A stretch of 64,000 nt of DNA from positions 1-64,000 of the forward strand of contig JABARH010000028.1 in the NCBI GenBank assembly GCA_019187665.1. The letters run 5' to 3'. Below, in pieces: positions 1 through 10,200 of the stretch. A model generated the notes under the pieces. It made no database searches, was not told the DNA's origin, and saw only the letters and a list, made by a program, of their open reading frames with translations. A program made the position numbers and the translations under genes. Each line of letters opens with the position of its first letter. The stretch's first letter is position 1. The DNA comes from Anaerolineales bacterium. Lineage in GTDB: Bacteria > Chloroflexota > Anaerolineae > Anaerolineales > Villigracilaceae.

Positions 1-17
1 TGCGGATCAAGGCTCAT
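1..17 (-). CDS. 5' end of an unidentified gene cut by the window edge
   Basis: An ATG on the minus strand at 17-15 is followed by codons for Ser-Leu-Asp-Pro before the window ends. A good ribosome binding site, AAGGAG, lies about 10 bases upstream of it (plus-strand ctcctt near 26-31). Only five complete codons are visible, so nothing can be said about the product. It would be divergent in position from nothing else here: the next gene downstream on this strand lies outside the window. Confidence 0.4.
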
Positions 18-150
18 CTTTGCTACTCCTTGCCAATCTCGAAATTTCGCCTATTATCCCGCACTTTTGCCCGCTCTGGACTCTCCAGAGAATTCGCCAA
101 CAGTATCAACCTTTGCGTGCACACGGATGTCTCCGTTTACGATGCGCGTA

Positions 151-182
151 AAAAAAACTCCGGGCAAAATCCCGGAGTTTTT
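151..182 (-). terminator. Rho-independent terminator of the aminotransferase gene
   Basis: Stem ACTCCGGG / CCCGGAGT (157-164 and 171-178) closes a 6-nt loop and is flanked by an A run on the left and a T run on the right. Read on the minus strand it gives a GC-rich hairpin followed by seven or more T, about 25 bases after the stop of the aminotransferase. The symmetrical A/T flanks could let it work in both directions. Confidence 0.85.
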
Positions 183-204
183 CGTAACCCGTATCCTGTA
201 CCCC

Positions 205-1536
205 TCACTTCCTCAACTTAAACTCCCTCTCCGCCAGCGTGACCGCCTCCTCGAAGATGACGAGTCCCTCGTCCACTTCCTTCTTCGAGATGGAAAGCGG
301 CGGGGCGATGCGGATGACGCTCTTGGAGCAGCCCAGCAGGAGCAGACCGCGCTCGAAGGCCAGGTCCACCACGCGGTCTTGCAGCTTGTCGGCGGGTTCC
401 TTCGATTCGCGGTCGGTGACAAACTCCACGCCGATCATCAGACCGATGCCGCGCACATCGCCGATGGAGGGATGCCGCATTTGGATCTCGGCCAGCGCGT
501 CGAGGGCGTACTGACCAACTTCGGCGGCGTTGTTCATGTATTGCTTTTCGATCAGATCAATCGTCGCGAGGGCCGCGGCGCATGAAATGGGATTTCCGCC
601 AAAGGTATTTCCGTGCGAACCCTTTTCCCAATCCATGATCTCGCGGCGGGCGACGCACGCGCCGAGCGGCATGCCGGAAGCGATCCCCTTCGCGGAGGTG
701 ATGATGTCCGGCTCCGTCTCGAAATGCTCAACCGCCCACCATTTGCCGGTGCGTCCCATCCCCGATTGAACCTCGTCCGCGATCAGCAGGATATCGTACT
801 TGTCGCACAGTTCGCGCAAAGCAGGAAAGAATCCTGGCGGCGGGACCACATATCCGCCCTCGCCTTGAATCGGTTCGAGGAGAATCCCCGCCACCTCTTC
901 AGGCGGCAGGATGTGATCGAGGATCTGTTCCTCGATATAACGCACGACCGTTTCGCCGTAATCTTCTCCCTTTTTTCGATCCAGCACGGGACGATACGGA
1001 TCGGGGAAGGGCGCGTGCAGCACGCCGTTCATCAGCGGATAAAAACCCTTGTGATATTTCGGCTTGCTGGCGGTGAACGTCACCGCGCCCATCGTGCGTC
1101 CGTGGAACGCGCCGGTGAAGCCGATGAAGTTGCTGCGCCCCGTGTGGTAGCGCGCCAGTTTGATGGCGGTCTCCACCGCCTCGGTGCCGGAGTTGGTCAT
1201 AAACGAAACGCCGTAATCGTCGAACGGCGCGATCTCGGCCAGTTTCTCCGCCAGCTTTACCCAATTCTCGTGATAGAAGTCCGACGAAATGTGAATGAAC
1301 TTTTCAGCCTGTTGTTGAATGGCTTTCACCACTTTCGGATGCGCGTGCCCGGTCGATGCCACGGCAATGCCCGCCATAAAATCCAAAAAGCGGTTTCCGT
1401 CCACGTCCCATACTTCTGTGCCTTTGCCGCGCGCCATCGCGAACGGATACCCGCGCGGATACGACGGCGAGATGACAGCCGAGTCGCGCTTGATCATCGC
1501 GCGCGCTTTTGGTCCTGGTAATTTCATTGGTTGCAT
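205..1536 (-). CDS. Class III PLP-dependent aminotransferase (acetylornithine/4-aminobutyrate type)
   Basis: 443 aa if started at the ATG at 1536, which has GAAGGAG just upstream; an in-frame ATG 18 codons earlier lacks this and would add unconserved residues. The class III fold is clear: the N-terminal AxG-T-E-VWDVDGN region, the GTEAVE cofactor-binding motif (around residue 115), the acid pair in IADEVQSGMGRTG, and the PLP lysine in the TSAKGIASGMPLGA segment. The family moves an amino group from omega-amino acids such as GABA or acetylornithine to 2-oxoglutarate in the cytoplasm. No arg or gab genes are adjacent, so the exact substrate cannot be named. It is monocistronic, with its own terminator. 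Confidence 0.9.
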   Translation of the reverse strand: MQPMKLPGPKARAMIKRDSAVISPSYPRGYPFAMARGKGTEVWDVDGNRFLDFMAGIAVASTGHAHPKVVKAIQQQAEKFIHISSDFYHENWVKLAEKLAEIAPFDDYGVSFMTNSGTEAVETAIKLARYHTGRSNFIGFTGAFHGRTMGAVTFTASKPKYHKGFYPLMNGVLHAPFPDPYRPVLDRKKGEDYGETVVRYIEEQILDHILPPEEVAGILLEPIQGEGGYVVPPPGFFPALRELCDKYDILLIADEVQSGMGRTGKWWAVEHFETEPDIITSAKGIASGMPLGACVARREIMDWEKGSHGNTFGGNPISCAAALATIDLIEKQYMNNAAEVGQYALDALAEIQMRHPSIGDVRGIGLMIGVEFVTDRESKEPADKLQDRVVDLAFERGLLLLGCSKSVIRIAPPLSISKKEVDEGLVIFEEAVTLAEREFKLRK

Positions 1537-1599
1537 GAAAAACTCCTTCGATATTCGATATTCGATGAGCGATATTGGATCATCGTCCATCGTTGATTT

Positions 1600-2538
1600 T
1601 CAATTTTCAACTCTTGCTCGCGCCAAAATCAGCGCGCCCAGCAATCCAGCATCGTCGCCCAACTCGGCTTGACGAATTTCCAATCCATCCAAATAACGCG
1701 GGTGAAAAACATGTTTCCGCAAACTCTCCTCAAAAGGTTCGAGAAGCAGCGCTCCGCTCAACGAAACTCCGCCGCCCAGAATCACGACGGACGGATTGAA
1801 GATATGCAGATAGTTCGCGACTCCCAGCCCGAGATAATCTCCGGCTCGCGCGTAGGCCGCACGGGCGAGGCCATCCCCGGCGTGCGCGGCCTGCTCGATC
1901 TCGCGCGCGGACGGCCTGCCCGTCAACGCGGAGACGCGTCCCGCCGCGAGCTGTTCCGCCGCGTAGCGCTCGATCCCCGTCCCAGAGGAGAACGCTTCGA
2001 GGTGGCCGCGAAAGCCGCATCCGCACAGCGGCGCGTCCGGACGCGAATCAACGATCATGTGTCCCAACTCGGCGGCCAGCCCATGATGCCCCTGCAAGAG
2101 ACGGTCTTCGATGATCACACCGCCGCCCACGCCGGTGCTGATCGTTAAATAGAGCGCGTTGCGATGCCCGCGTCCCGCGCCGAGTTTCCATTCGGCCAGC
2201 CCGGCCAAATTCGCGTCATTGTCCAAAAAGACGGGGACCTTGAAGCGCTTCGTCAATTGTTCTGCCAGCGGAAAGTCGCGCCACTCTTTGATGTTCGGCG
2301 GCGCCAGGATCATGCCGGTGTGCGGGTCGAGCGGGCCGGGTGAAGAGACGCCGATGGCTTGCGCGCCTCCTCCCTGCCGCCAGACGTTTACGATCAAACT
2401 TGTCAGGCGATCAAATACGGTCTCATTTGGGGCGTGGCTTCGGATCCGTTCATGGAAAAGCGGGGCATGTTCTCCCGGCGCGTACATGGCGACCCGCATA
2501 TGGGTGCCGCCAATGTCTACGGCGATGATATTTTCCAT
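1600..2538 (-). CDS. ROK-family sugar kinase (glucokinase-like)
   Basis: 312 aa from the ATG at 2538. The N-terminal phosphate-binding motif AVDIGGTHMRVA, a second motif TISTGVGGGVIIEDRL, and the zinc-binding ROK signature around CGCGFRGHLEAFSSG identify the family, which phosphorylates glucose, N-acetylglucosamine or similar sugars with ATP. The longer start at 2547 is unlikely because that ATG lies inside the TATAAT -10 box. The start at 2538 sits 7 nt downstream of the box, as expected for a leaderless transcript. There is no N-terminal HTH, so it is a kinase, not a NagC-type repressor. It is divergent from the YvcK-like gene. Confidence 0.88.
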   Translation of the reverse strand: MENIIAVDIGGTHMRVAMYAPGEHAPLFHERIRSHAPNETVFDRLTSLIVNVWRQGGGAQAIGVSSPGPLDPHTGMILAPPNIKEWRDFPLAEQLTKRFKVPVFLDNDANLAGLAEWKLGAGRGHRNALYLTISTGVGGGVIIEDRLLQGHHGLAAELGHMIVDSRPDAPLCGCGFRGHLEAFSSGTGIERYAAEQLAAGRVSALTGRPSAREIEQAAHAGDGLARAAYARAGDYLGLGVANYLHIFNPSVVILGGGVSLSGALLLEPFEESLRKHVFHPRYLDGLEIRQAELGDDAGLLGALILARARVEN

Positions 2539-2545
2539 ATCTGCC

Positions 2546-2551
2546 ATTATA
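2546..2551 (-). promoter_or_regulatory. -10 box of a leaderless promoter for the ROK kinase
   Basis: The minus strand reads TATAAT, then 7 nt, then the ATG at 2538. Transcription would begin at or next to the start codon. No good -35 hexamer is visible at 17 nt. It lies back to back with the promoter of the YvcK-like gene. Confidence 0.6.
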
Positions 2552-2562
2552 ACCGAGGGCAG

Positions 2563-2591
2563 TTGACTGGCTTTTCGAACCCTGCTATATT
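2563..2591 (+). promoter_or_regulatory. sigma-70-type promoter giving a leaderless mRNA for the YvcK-like gene
   Basis: TTGACT (2563-2568), a 17-bp spacer and TATATT (2586-2591) are followed by 6 nt and then the ATG at 2598. With normal spacing, the first transcribed base would be the A of the start codon. No Shine-Dalgarno sequence precedes that ATG, which agrees with leaderless translation. Confidence 0.75.
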
Positions 2592-2597
2592 CATTTC

Positions 2598-3926
2598 ATG
2601 CCCGCTCATCTCCCCAAAAATACCGCGTTCGCCTCATTTCGACATACTCTTGCCCGTCTGTTTTTGCCCGGATTGGGACTCAAGCGCTGGATGCTGATCA
2701 CCCTTGCGGGGTTGACCTTTCTGGGCGTTGGCCTTGCCATTCTTCTGCTCGACTTTTACCGCACCGAAACGTCCAACGAAACCTTTCTGACCTTTCTTTC
2801 CTACGCTTCGCTGCGATTCTTGCCGCGTCTCGCGCGTGTCCTGATCTTTGGCGGGATCGGCGTGGGCGTTTTACTCTACGGCATTTGGGGACTCAACCGC
2901 GCCCTGCTGCGCCCGTTCCTACAGCCCGGCCGCAACGTGCTGGACCAGGTGGCAGAATTCAACCGACGCGGGCGCGGCCCACGCGTTGTCGCCATCGGAG
3001 GCGGGCATGGGTTGGCCACCCTCCTGCGCGGACTCAAGGCGCACACGCGCAACCTTACCGCCGTCGTCACCGTCGCAGACGATGGCGGCTCTTCCGGCAG
3101 GCTGCGCGAGAGTCTCGGCATCCTGCCGCCGGGCGACATCCGCAACTGTCTGGCCGCGCTCTCCGACGACGAGGCCATGATCACTCAATTGTTCCAGTAT
3201 CGTTTCAGCGGTGACTCGGATCTGGAGGGACATTCGTTTGGAAATCTTTTCATCACCGCACTTTCGGACATTGCCGGCAGTTTTGAACAGGCGGTGGCTG
3301 AATCGGGACGCGTGCTCTCGGTGAGCGGGCGCGTGCTGCCCAGCACATTGCACAACGTAAAACTGGTGGCCGATGTGGAACTGCCGCACATTGCCAATGA
3401 AGTCCGCATTCAGGGCGAGAGTAAAATCCCGCAGGCCGCCGGGCGAATCCGCCGCGTATGGCTGGAGCCAAACGACGCGCCCGCGTTTCCACCGGTGATC
3501 AAGGCCCTGCTCAACGCCGACCTGATCGTTGTCGGACCGGGCAGTTTATACACCAGCATCCTGCCCAATCTGCTCGTTCAAGACCTGCTGGCCGCGTTGC
3601 GTTCCAGCCGCGCCGTGAAATTTTTTGTCACTAATATTGCCACGCAGTCCGGTGAAACCGATTTTTACACCTGCCGCGACCACGTGCGCGCGCTGGAGGA
3701 GCATCTGGGCGGCGGCATCTTTCACGTGGCGCTGTGCAACGAAAACCAGACCGGCCCTCTCCCGGAAGGATCAACCTGGGTGCGCGCCGATCCCGAAAGT
3801 CTGGCAGATTCCCGCCTGTATTGCGCCGATTTGCTGGACGAGGATCATCCCTGGCGCCATGACTCGAATAAATTGGGGCGGACGATCATGGACCTGTTCA
3901 ACGAACGCACGGGCCCGATGAAATAG
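2598..3926 (+). CDS. YvcK/CofD-like gluconeogenesis factor with N-terminal membrane anchor
   Basis: 442 aa. Residues about 30-55 and 72-92 form two hydrophobic segments. After residue 125 comes a CofD-like domain: [42 protein letters not shown] and [15 protein letters not shown] are the usual motifs. In Bacillus and mycobacteria YvcK (CuvA) binds UDP-sugars and affects cell wall synthesis and growth on gluconeogenic carbon sources. The same role is inferred here. Many Gram-positive homologues sit beside whiA and rapZ; neither is present, but a sugar kinase is divergent to it. The two anchors would place the domain at the inner face of the membrane. Confidence 0.88.
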   Translation: MPAHLPKNTAFASFRHTLARLFLPGLGLKRWMLITLAGLTFLGVGLAILLLDFYRTETSNETFLTFLSYASLRFLPRLARVLIFGGIGVGVLLYGIWGLNRALLRPFLQPGRNVLDQVAEFNRRGRGPRVVAIGGGHGLATLLRGLKAHTRNLTAVVTVADDGGSSGRLRESLGILPPGDIRNCLAALSDDEAMITQLFQYRFSGDSDLEGHSFGNLFITALSDIAGSFEQAVAESGRVLSVSGRVLPSTLHNVKLVADVELPHIANEVRIQGESKIPQAAGRIRRVWLEPNDAPAFPPVIKALLNADLIVVGPGSLYTSILPNLLVQDLLAALRSSRAVKFFVTNIATQSGETDFYTCRDHVRALEEHLGGGIFHVALCNENQTGPLPEGSTWVRADPESLADSRLYCADLLDEDHPWRHDSNKLGRTIMDLFNERTGPMK

Positions 3927-3954
3927 AAAAACCCCGAAGATCTTTCGCCAGGTT

Positions 3955-4066
3955 TCTCTACCGTACATGAGAAGACTTTTACCGCAAAGCACGCTAAGGC
4001 CGCCAAGTTAAAAAGGTTTTCTTTGCGCTCTTTGCGGGCTTAGCGGTGCAGATGTACGGTAAAGAG
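3955..4066. mobile_element. MITE-like palindromic element, copy 1, with 9-bp direct repeats
   Basis: About 112 bp with terminal inverted repeats, CTCTACCGTACAT at the left and ATGTACGGTAAAGAG at the right. The inner arms are also partly complementary. The 9 bases CGCCAGGTT occur directly outside both ends (3946-3954 and 4067-4075), which looks like a target-site duplication. A second copy in opposite orientation lies at 49567-49677. No transposase gene is present, so any movement would be non-autonomous. The rest of this 251-bp gap shows no gene. Confidence 0.75.
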
Positions 4067-4177
4067 CGCCAGGTTACCAATCGGCGCAAGAGAGCGCCTC
4101 GTCCGCTCAAAAAAAACAGACGCCCAGTCAGCGTTCTCTAACGCTGGATGAAGCGAAAGCCCCGATAGGAATTATTT

Positions 4178-4918
4178 ATGTCCCTGGTCCTCACTTCCCG
4201 CGAAAATAAAATCCAGCGCATCACGATCAACCGTCCCGAAAAACGGAACGCCTTGAGCATCGAACTCTGCCACGACTTGTTGCATGCCTTACGCGCGGCG
4301 GAAATTGACCCGCAGGTGAGCGTGATCTTGCTTGACGCGGCGGGCGACTCCTTTTCCGCCGGTATGGATTTGGGCGAGATCGCCGAACCGGACTTCCTGC
4401 GCATGGCGGATGTGCATGAGGAATTGCTGACGATCGGGTATCGCTATTCCAAGCCGATCGTTGCGGCGGTGCAGGGCGCGGTGTTCGGCGGAGCGGTGGC
4501 GCTGGCTGCGAATGCGCATGTGGTGGTCGCGGCGGAGGATACGAAATTCTGTTGCACGGAGATTCACATTGGGATCTGGCCCTATGTGGCGTTCCGCGCT
4601 ATTGAAGCGGCGGTGGGGAATCGCCGCGCAATGGAACTGGCGTTGACCGGGCGGGTGGCGCTGGCGCAGGAGGCGTATGAATGGGGGCTGGTGACTCAGG
4701 TTGTCCCGCAGGCAAAGGCCGGCGAGGTGGCAACCCGCTGCGCGGTCGCGATGGAAGCGTTCGATGGGCAGGCGCTTTCACAGGGAGTCCAATTTGTCAA
4801 TCAGTCGCGCGGACTTGCTCCCGAACAGGCAGGCATGGTCGCGCGGCGTTTCCGAGAGCGGGCGTTTCAATCTCCGACGTTTCAATCGGCGGTCCGCCGT
4901 TTTCTTGAGAAGCGTTGA
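4178..4918 (+). CDS. Enoyl-CoA hydratase/isomerase family protein
   Basis: 246 aa, a normal length for the crotonase family. The family signatures are visible: [12 protein letters not shown] near residue 20, the oxyanion-hole segment [14 protein letters not shown] near 55, and the second oxyanion segment [21 protein letters not shown] near 95. The catalytic Glu usual in true hydratases is not in its usual place (the segment reads [17 protein letters not shown]), so hydratase, isomerase or another crotonase activity are all possible. The ATG at 4178 follows an AGGA. The gene ends 47 bp before gap, but the two functions are not obviously linked. Confidence 0.85.
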   Translation: MSLVLTSRENKIQRITINRPEKRNALSIELCHDLLHALRAAEIDPQVSVILLDAAGDSFSAGMDLGEIAEPDFLRMADVHEELLTIGYRYSKPIVAAVQGAVFGGAVALAANAHVVVAAEDTKFCCTEIHIGIWPYVAFRAIEAAVGNRRAMELALTGRVALAQEAYEWGLVTQVVPQAKAGEVATRCAVAMEAFDGQALSQGVQFVNQSRGLAPEQAGMVARRFRERAFQSPTFQSAVRRFLEKR

Positions 4919-4965
4919 AAATTGGCGTGGTAAAATCTCGTTACATCAGTTACACGGAGGTTCGC

Positions 4966-5976
4966 ATGACAGTAAAAATCGGTATCAACGGATTTGGGCG
5001 TATTGGACGGCTTGTCTATCGCACCATCAAACAGAGACATCCCAACGAGATCGAAGTGGTTGCGGTCAACGACTTGTTCGACGCCGCGACCAACGCGCAT
5101 TTATTGAAATACGATTCAACGTATGGCCCATTCGAAGGGACCGTTGAAGTCAAAGATGGCAACCTTGTCATTGACGGCAAGACTATCAAGGTCACTGCTG
5201 AGAAAGACCCCGCGAATATCAAATGGAAAGACATGGGCGTGGATATTGTGATCGAGTCGACGGGCTTTTTCACCGACGCGACCAAAGCCAAAGCGCACAT
5301 CGAATCGGGCGGCGCGAAGAAGGTCATCATCTCCGCGCCTGCGAAGAACGAAGATATCACCGTCGTTCTCGGCGTCAACGACGACAAATACGACCCGAAG
5401 AAACATAACATTGTTTCCAACGCTTCCTGCACCACGAACGGGCTTGCTCCCGTTGCCAAAGTGCTCAACGATAAATTCGGGATCGACAAAGGTTTTCTCA
5501 CCACCATTCACGCCTATACCAACTCGCAGAAACTGCAAGACCTCGGCGCGAAAGACGTGCGCGATGCGCGCGCCGCGGCGCAGAACATCGTTCCATCCGC
5601 AACGGGCGCGGCAAAAGCAGTGGGGCTCGTCATCCCCGAACTCAAAGGCAAGTTTACCGGCATGGCGTTCCGCGTTCCCACGCCGACCGTTTCGGTTGTG
5701 GACTTCACCGCGACCCTCAACAAAGAAGCGACCGCCGACGAAATCCGCGCGGCGATGGTCGAATATGCGCGCGGTCCCATGGAAGGCGTTCTCGATGTGA
5801 CCGACGAGCCGCTCGTTTCCACCGATCTGCGCGGCACAACGTATTCGTCCGTGTTCAGTTCGATGGACACGATCGTCCTCGGCAACATGGTCAAAGTGGT
5901 GGCGTGGTACGACAACGAATGGGGCTACGCCTGCCGCACCGCCGATCTCGCCGCGATGATGGCGAGGACTCTGTAA
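4966..5976 (+). CDS. gap: Glyceraldehyde-3-phosphate dehydrogenase, type I
   Basis: 336 aa from the ATG at 4966, which has ACGGAGG six bases upstream. A longer in-frame start at 4915 would add 17 unrelated residues and overlap the previous gene. The NAD-binding motif INGFGRIGR, the catalytic cysteine in [12 protein letters not shown], and the C-terminal [11 protein letters not shown] are present. The enzyme oxidises glyceraldehyde 3-phosphate to 1,3-bisphosphoglycerate. One small departure is Gly where the usual active-site segment has Cys (TTNG for TTNC). pgk follows after a tandem repeat, so the pair is likely co-expressed. Confidence 0.96.
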   Translation: MTVKIGINGFGRIGRLVYRTIKQRHPNEIEVVAVNDLFDAATNAHLLKYDSTYGPFEGTVEVKDGNLVIDGKTIKVTAEKDPANIKWKDMGVDIVIESTGFFTDATKAKAHIESGGAKKVIISAPAKNEDITVVLGVNDDKYDPKKHNIVSNASCTTNGLAPVAKVLNDKFGIDKGFLTTIHAYTNSQKLQDLGAKDVRDARAAAQNIVPSATGAAKAVGLVIPELKGKFTGMAFRVPTPTVSVVDFTATLNKEATADEIRAAMVEYARGPMEGVLDVTDEPLVSTDLRGTTYSSVFSSMDTIVLGNMVKVVAWYDNEWGYACRTADLAAMMARTL

Positions 5977-5978
5977 AA

Positions 5979-6046
5979 ACGTAAACAGGTATACAGGTAA
6001 ACACGTAAGCACGTGTGTACTTGTGTACCTGTCTACCTGTGTACCT
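5979..6046. repeat. Octanucleotide tandem-repeat array, gap-pgk spacer
   Basis: The spacer consists of 8-bp units: GTAAACAG, GTATACAG, GTAAACAC and GTAAGCAC, then units of the form GTGTACTT, GTGTACCT and GTCTACCT. The second half is roughly the reverse complement of the first, so the array can fold back on itself. It runs to within 6 bases of the pgk start codon. The same units recur at 29433-29528 and 39580-39619. Confidence 0.85.
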
Positions 6047-6051
6047 CCCCC

Positions 6052-7224
6052 ATGAACAAAAAAACAGTCAAAGACATTGACCTCAAAAACAAACGCGTGC
6101 TGATGCGCGTGGATTTCAACGTGCCAATGGCAGACGGCAAAGTGACCGACGACAAACGCATCCGCGCCGCATTGCCGACGATTCAATACGTGCTGGATCA
6201 ACACGCGTCGTTGATTCTGATGAGTCATTTGGGGCGACCGAAGAGCGCTTCAGATTCTCAATTCAGCCTGCGCGCGGCCGCGGAAGTTTTATCCACGCTT
6301 CTGGCGCGTCCCGTCAAGATGGCGCCCGATTGCGTGGGACCTGAAGTGGAAACGATGGCAAAAGACTTGAAGCCTGGCGAAGTGTTGATGCTCGAAAACA
6401 CGCGCTTCCACGCGGAAGAAGAGAAGAACGATCTCGATTTTGCCAAACAACTTGCCTCGCTCGGCGAAGTCTACGTGAACGACGCGTTCGGCTCGGCGCA
6501 TCGCGCGCATGCTTCGACGGAAGGCGTGGCGAGATTTCTCCCCGCCGTTTCAGGTTTCTTGATGGAACAGGAACTTGAATACCTCGGTCGGGCGGTGGCG
6601 AATCCTGAACATCCCTACATTGCGATCCTCGGCGGCGCGAAGATCAGTGACAAGATTCTCGTCGTCGAAACCCTGCTCTCCCAATGCGACAAACTCATCA
6701 TCGGCGGCGGCATGGCAAATACATTTTTAGCCGCGCAGGGACTCAACATGCAAGACAGCCTCGTCGAAGAAGCATCGCTTGAAATCGCCAAGGGAATCAT
6801 GGCGAAGTCTGCCGATAAATTGATCCTGCCTGTGGACGCGGTCATCGCGGATAAATTTGCCGAGGACGCGAACACGCAAATCGTGGACGTGGGGAAAATC
6901 CCTGCTGGCTGGCGCATGTTAGACGTGGGACCGAAAACCGTCAGCGTGTATCAAGCCGCGTTGAGCGGAGCCAAGTTGATCGTCTGGAATGGACCCGTCG
7001 GCGTCTTCGAGATGCCGAAGTTTGCCGAAGGGACGTTTGCCCTTGCGCGCATGTTGGCAGAATCCAACGCGGTCACGGTGATTGGCGGCGGCGATTCGGC
7101 GAGTGCGGTCAAAAAAGCGGGAGTCGCCAAACAGATGACTCATGTGTCCACCGGCGGCGGCGCGTCGCTGGAATTTTTGGAGGGAAAAGAGTTACCCGGC
7201 GTCGCGGCGTTGATGGATAAATAA
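6052..7224 (+). CDS. pgk: Phosphoglycerate kinase
   Basis: 390 aa from the ATG at 6052. The frame is open further upstream only because it reads through the octamer repeat, and that stretch is not conserved sequence. Typical motifs are [17 protein letters not shown] at the N-terminus, [21 protein letters not shown], and the nucleotide-binding [13 protein letters not shown] near the C-terminus. It makes ATP and 3-phosphoglycerate from 1,3-bisphosphoglycerate, the step after gap. No Shine-Dalgarno sequence is visible, because the repeat occupies the place where it would be. Confidence 0.97.
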   Translation: MNKKTVKDIDLKNKRVLMRVDFNVPMADGKVTDDKRIRAALPTIQYVLDQHASLILMSHLGRPKSASDSQFSLRAAAEVLSTLLARPVKMAPDCVGPEVETMAKDLKPGEVLMLENTRFHAEEEKNDLDFAKQLASLGEVYVNDAFGSAHRAHASTEGVARFLPAVSGFLMEQELEYLGRAVANPEHPYIAILGGAKISDKILVVETLLSQCDKLIIGGGMANTFLAAQGLNMQDSLVEEASLEIAKGIMAKSADKLILPVDAVIADKFAEDANTQIVDVGKIPAGWRMLDVGPKTVSVYQAALSGAKLIVWNGPVGVFEMPKFAEGTFALARMLAESNAVTVIGGGDSASAVKKAGVAKQMTHVSTGGGASLEFLEGKELPGVAALMDK

Positions 7225-7244
7225 CTCTTTGCATGGATCAAATA

Positions 7245-7274
7245 CAATGGGCCGCGCATTTGCGCGGCCCATTG
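7245..7274. terminator. Bidirectional hairpin between convergent genes
   Basis: A perfect inverted repeat, CAATGGGCCGCGCA then TT then its complement, gives a 14-bp stem. It lies between the 3' ends of pgk and the convergent repeat-protein gene. There is no T run on either side, so a strong intrinsic terminator is likely but not certain. Confidence 0.65.
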
Positions 7275-7293
7275 CATTATTGCCGGATTTTGT

Positions 7294-10200
7294 TTACGGC
7301 GTGCTGAAGCGGAAGACCGCCGACCACGCGCCCGGTCCGAACGGGCCTTCGACGCGCACGCGCCAGTAGTAGGTGGTATGCGCGAGCAGCGGCGACCCGA
7401 GGGTGAAATTCGAGACCCCGCTCGAATACGTGGAAACGCCGAAGCCGAACGAAAGGCTGCGCGAGACCTGGATGGTGTAGGTTATCGCGCCAGGCACGTC
7501 GCTCCAATCGAAGGAGGGCGTGAGACTGCCAACTGTGCTTCCATTCACCGGGGTCAACAGTGCAGGAGGCGCGTAGGCCACTTTTACGTAGCGGACCACC
7601 GACCATGCGCTGAATTCGCCGGCGGTATTCCAGGCGCGCACCCGCCAGTAGTAGCCTGCTCCCGTCGGAAGAAGAAGCGTCTTTTGCGAGTTGGTTATGC
7701 CGCCGATGTTCGTATCCGCTACGATGGACAGGAATCCAATGTCGGTGGCGACCTGCAACTGATAATGCGAGAAGACCGCCCCGCGCGGCACGCGCGAATT
7801 ATTCCAGTTGAAGTTCACGTTTGGATTGGTCACGAGCGCGTTATCGGCCGGGGAGGCAAGGCCCGGAGTGGATGGGGGCAGGTGAATGACAAACGACCAG
7901 AAGGCGGCCGGGTCTCCGTTGGAGTAGGTCTGGCCGAAGGCGTTGTTGGCGCGCACGTGCCAATAGTAGACCGTGTTGGGCGTCAATCCGCTCAGAGATT
8001 TTTGCGTGGATGAGCCGTTGGCCAGCCAGGAGGTCGAGCAGGCATTATCGTTGGTTGTGTCAATGCAATACTCGTACAAGGCCGCGCCCGCGCTGGCCGT
8101 CCACTTGAGGGTTGTACTGGTGGAGCCCAGCTCACTGGGATTCGATGGCTGCGTTTTGACGAACGCCGCGGGCGGCGCGCCGGTGGTGAACGACCAGAAA
8201 CTGGACACAGCGCCGTTGGCGTATGTCGTCCCGATCGGGTTGATCGCGCGCGCCTGCCAGTAGTACGTGGTTCCCATGCTGAGTCCGCTGAGTGGAACGC
8301 CCGTGGCAAGTCCATTGGAAACCCAGCCTGTATCGCAGACGCTGTTGTTGAGTGTGTCGTAACAATATTCGTAGGAGACCGCGCCGGGACTCGACCCCCA
8401 GATCAACGTTACGTTGGTGGGCTGGTTCAACGCGCCATTGCCCGGCGAAGATTTGTTGAAGTTCCCCGGCGCGGCGCCGGTGCGGAAATTCCAGAACGCG
8501 GTCATGGCTCCATTCGAATAAGTGACGCCAATGGCATTGGCCGCGCGCACGTGCCAGTAGTAGGTGGTGTTCGGCGCCAGCGGCCCGATCGCGGCGCTGG
8601 TGTTCGCGCCGACGTTGATCCAGTTTGAACAGTTATTGTCGTTGGATGTGTCCATGCAGTAGGCGTAGAAATCTGCATTACTGGCGGCGTTCCATGTCAG
8701 ATTGAGGACGGTTACCTGATTGGTCGCGCCGTTAAGCGGCGTCGCTTTTGTAAACCCGCCCGGCAGGAGCCCGGTGGTGAACGACCAGAAGCCGGGCGCG
8801 CCGCCGTTGGCGTATGTGAAGCCGTAGATGTTTTTTGCGCGCGCCTGCCAGTAATAGGTTGTGCCTGCGTTCAGGTTGTTCAAGATACGGCTGGTGGATG
8901 CGCCATTCGAAATCCACGCGCCGTCGCACGCGCCATTGTTGATCGTGTCGTAGCAGACCTCATAACTGGTGGCGCCGTTGCTGGCCGCCCAACTCACGGT
9001 CACGCTCACGGGGCGGTCCGTCGTGCTGTTGGCCGGAGCGATCTTGTCGAATTCGGCGGGCGCGTTGGTGATGCGGAACGACCAGAAGGCGGCCGCGTCC
9101 CCGTTCGCATACGTGATGCCGGTTTCGTTCAAGGCGCGCGCCTGCCAGTAATAGGTCGCCCCACGCGTCAGCCCGTTCAGGGTCACGTTTGTGACGGCGC
9201 CGGTCGAAACCCAGGTTGAGCAGGCATTATCGTTGGTTGTGTCAATGCAATATTCGTAGGAGAGCGCGTTGGGCGCCGTGTCCCAGATCAACGTTACGTT
9301 GGTGGGCTGGTTGAGCGCGCCGTTTGACGGAGCGCTTTTATCGAAGCCGAAGGGAGATTGTCCCCACCAGATCATCGTCCCATCCTGCTCCGCGTCCCAC
9401 TGCCCCGAATCGCCTTCCGTGCCTGGCACGATGTCGTACGTGGTCTGCTCCCAATCTTGATCGCCAGGCGCGCCGAAGTTTGCCGACCAGGTTCCGCCTC
9501 CGCCGGCAGTCTCTGTACGGTTGACGCATCCGCCGGGGTCACAGACCCAGAGATCCACAATGCTTCCAGGATTCGCGGCGCCGCTAACAGTATCTGCCCC
9601 ATCATTGATGGCGGTGATCTGATAGTTCGTCACCGTTGTGGATTTTGTTGTTGTTCCGTCGCTGGCAGTGACTACATCGCCCGGCTTGATTAGATAGACG
9701 CCGAAGAATTCCGCGTTGAACCAGGTCTCGGATGGATTCCACGGCGCGGCAATGACGATGGTGGAATCGCCCGCGTCTGGATTCGCCGGGGTGAGCGGGT
9801 CGTCAATTTCGATCGTGACCGTTGCCCCAAGCGGCCACTCCCAGCCTTCCACGTTTTGGGTGCGCGGGCGCACGCCGATGCGCGGGTTGGGAATTCTCCA
9901 GGACACCAGGGTTTCATCGTGGTCGCCGTCCCATTGAATCGTGTTCCCACTTGTGCCGGGTTGAAGATCGTAAGTGTTCTGCTCGTTTGGCTCATTGCCG
10001 AAGACGCTGAAATCTGCCAGGAAATTTCCGCCGCCGTCCGGCGTCTCGTTGCGCGGCGTGCAGCCGAACGGATCGCAGATCTCGGTGTAAATGTCCGCGC
10101 TGTCATCGGTGGAACCGGCAACCGTATCGGTGAGCGGATCCGCGTCCGTGATCACGATGTCGCGAACGGTGTGCGTCTTGGTCGTGCTGCCGTCGGTCAC

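Noticed and set aside
613..1521. 302-codon open frame antisense to the aminotransferase
   Set aside because: No ribosome site or domain; the opposite strand carries a conserved enzyme.
5116..6228. 370-codon open frame antisense to gap
   Set aside because: Composition is typical of an antisense shadow (rich in His, Arg, Val, Phe). The sense strand encodes a perfect GAPDH.
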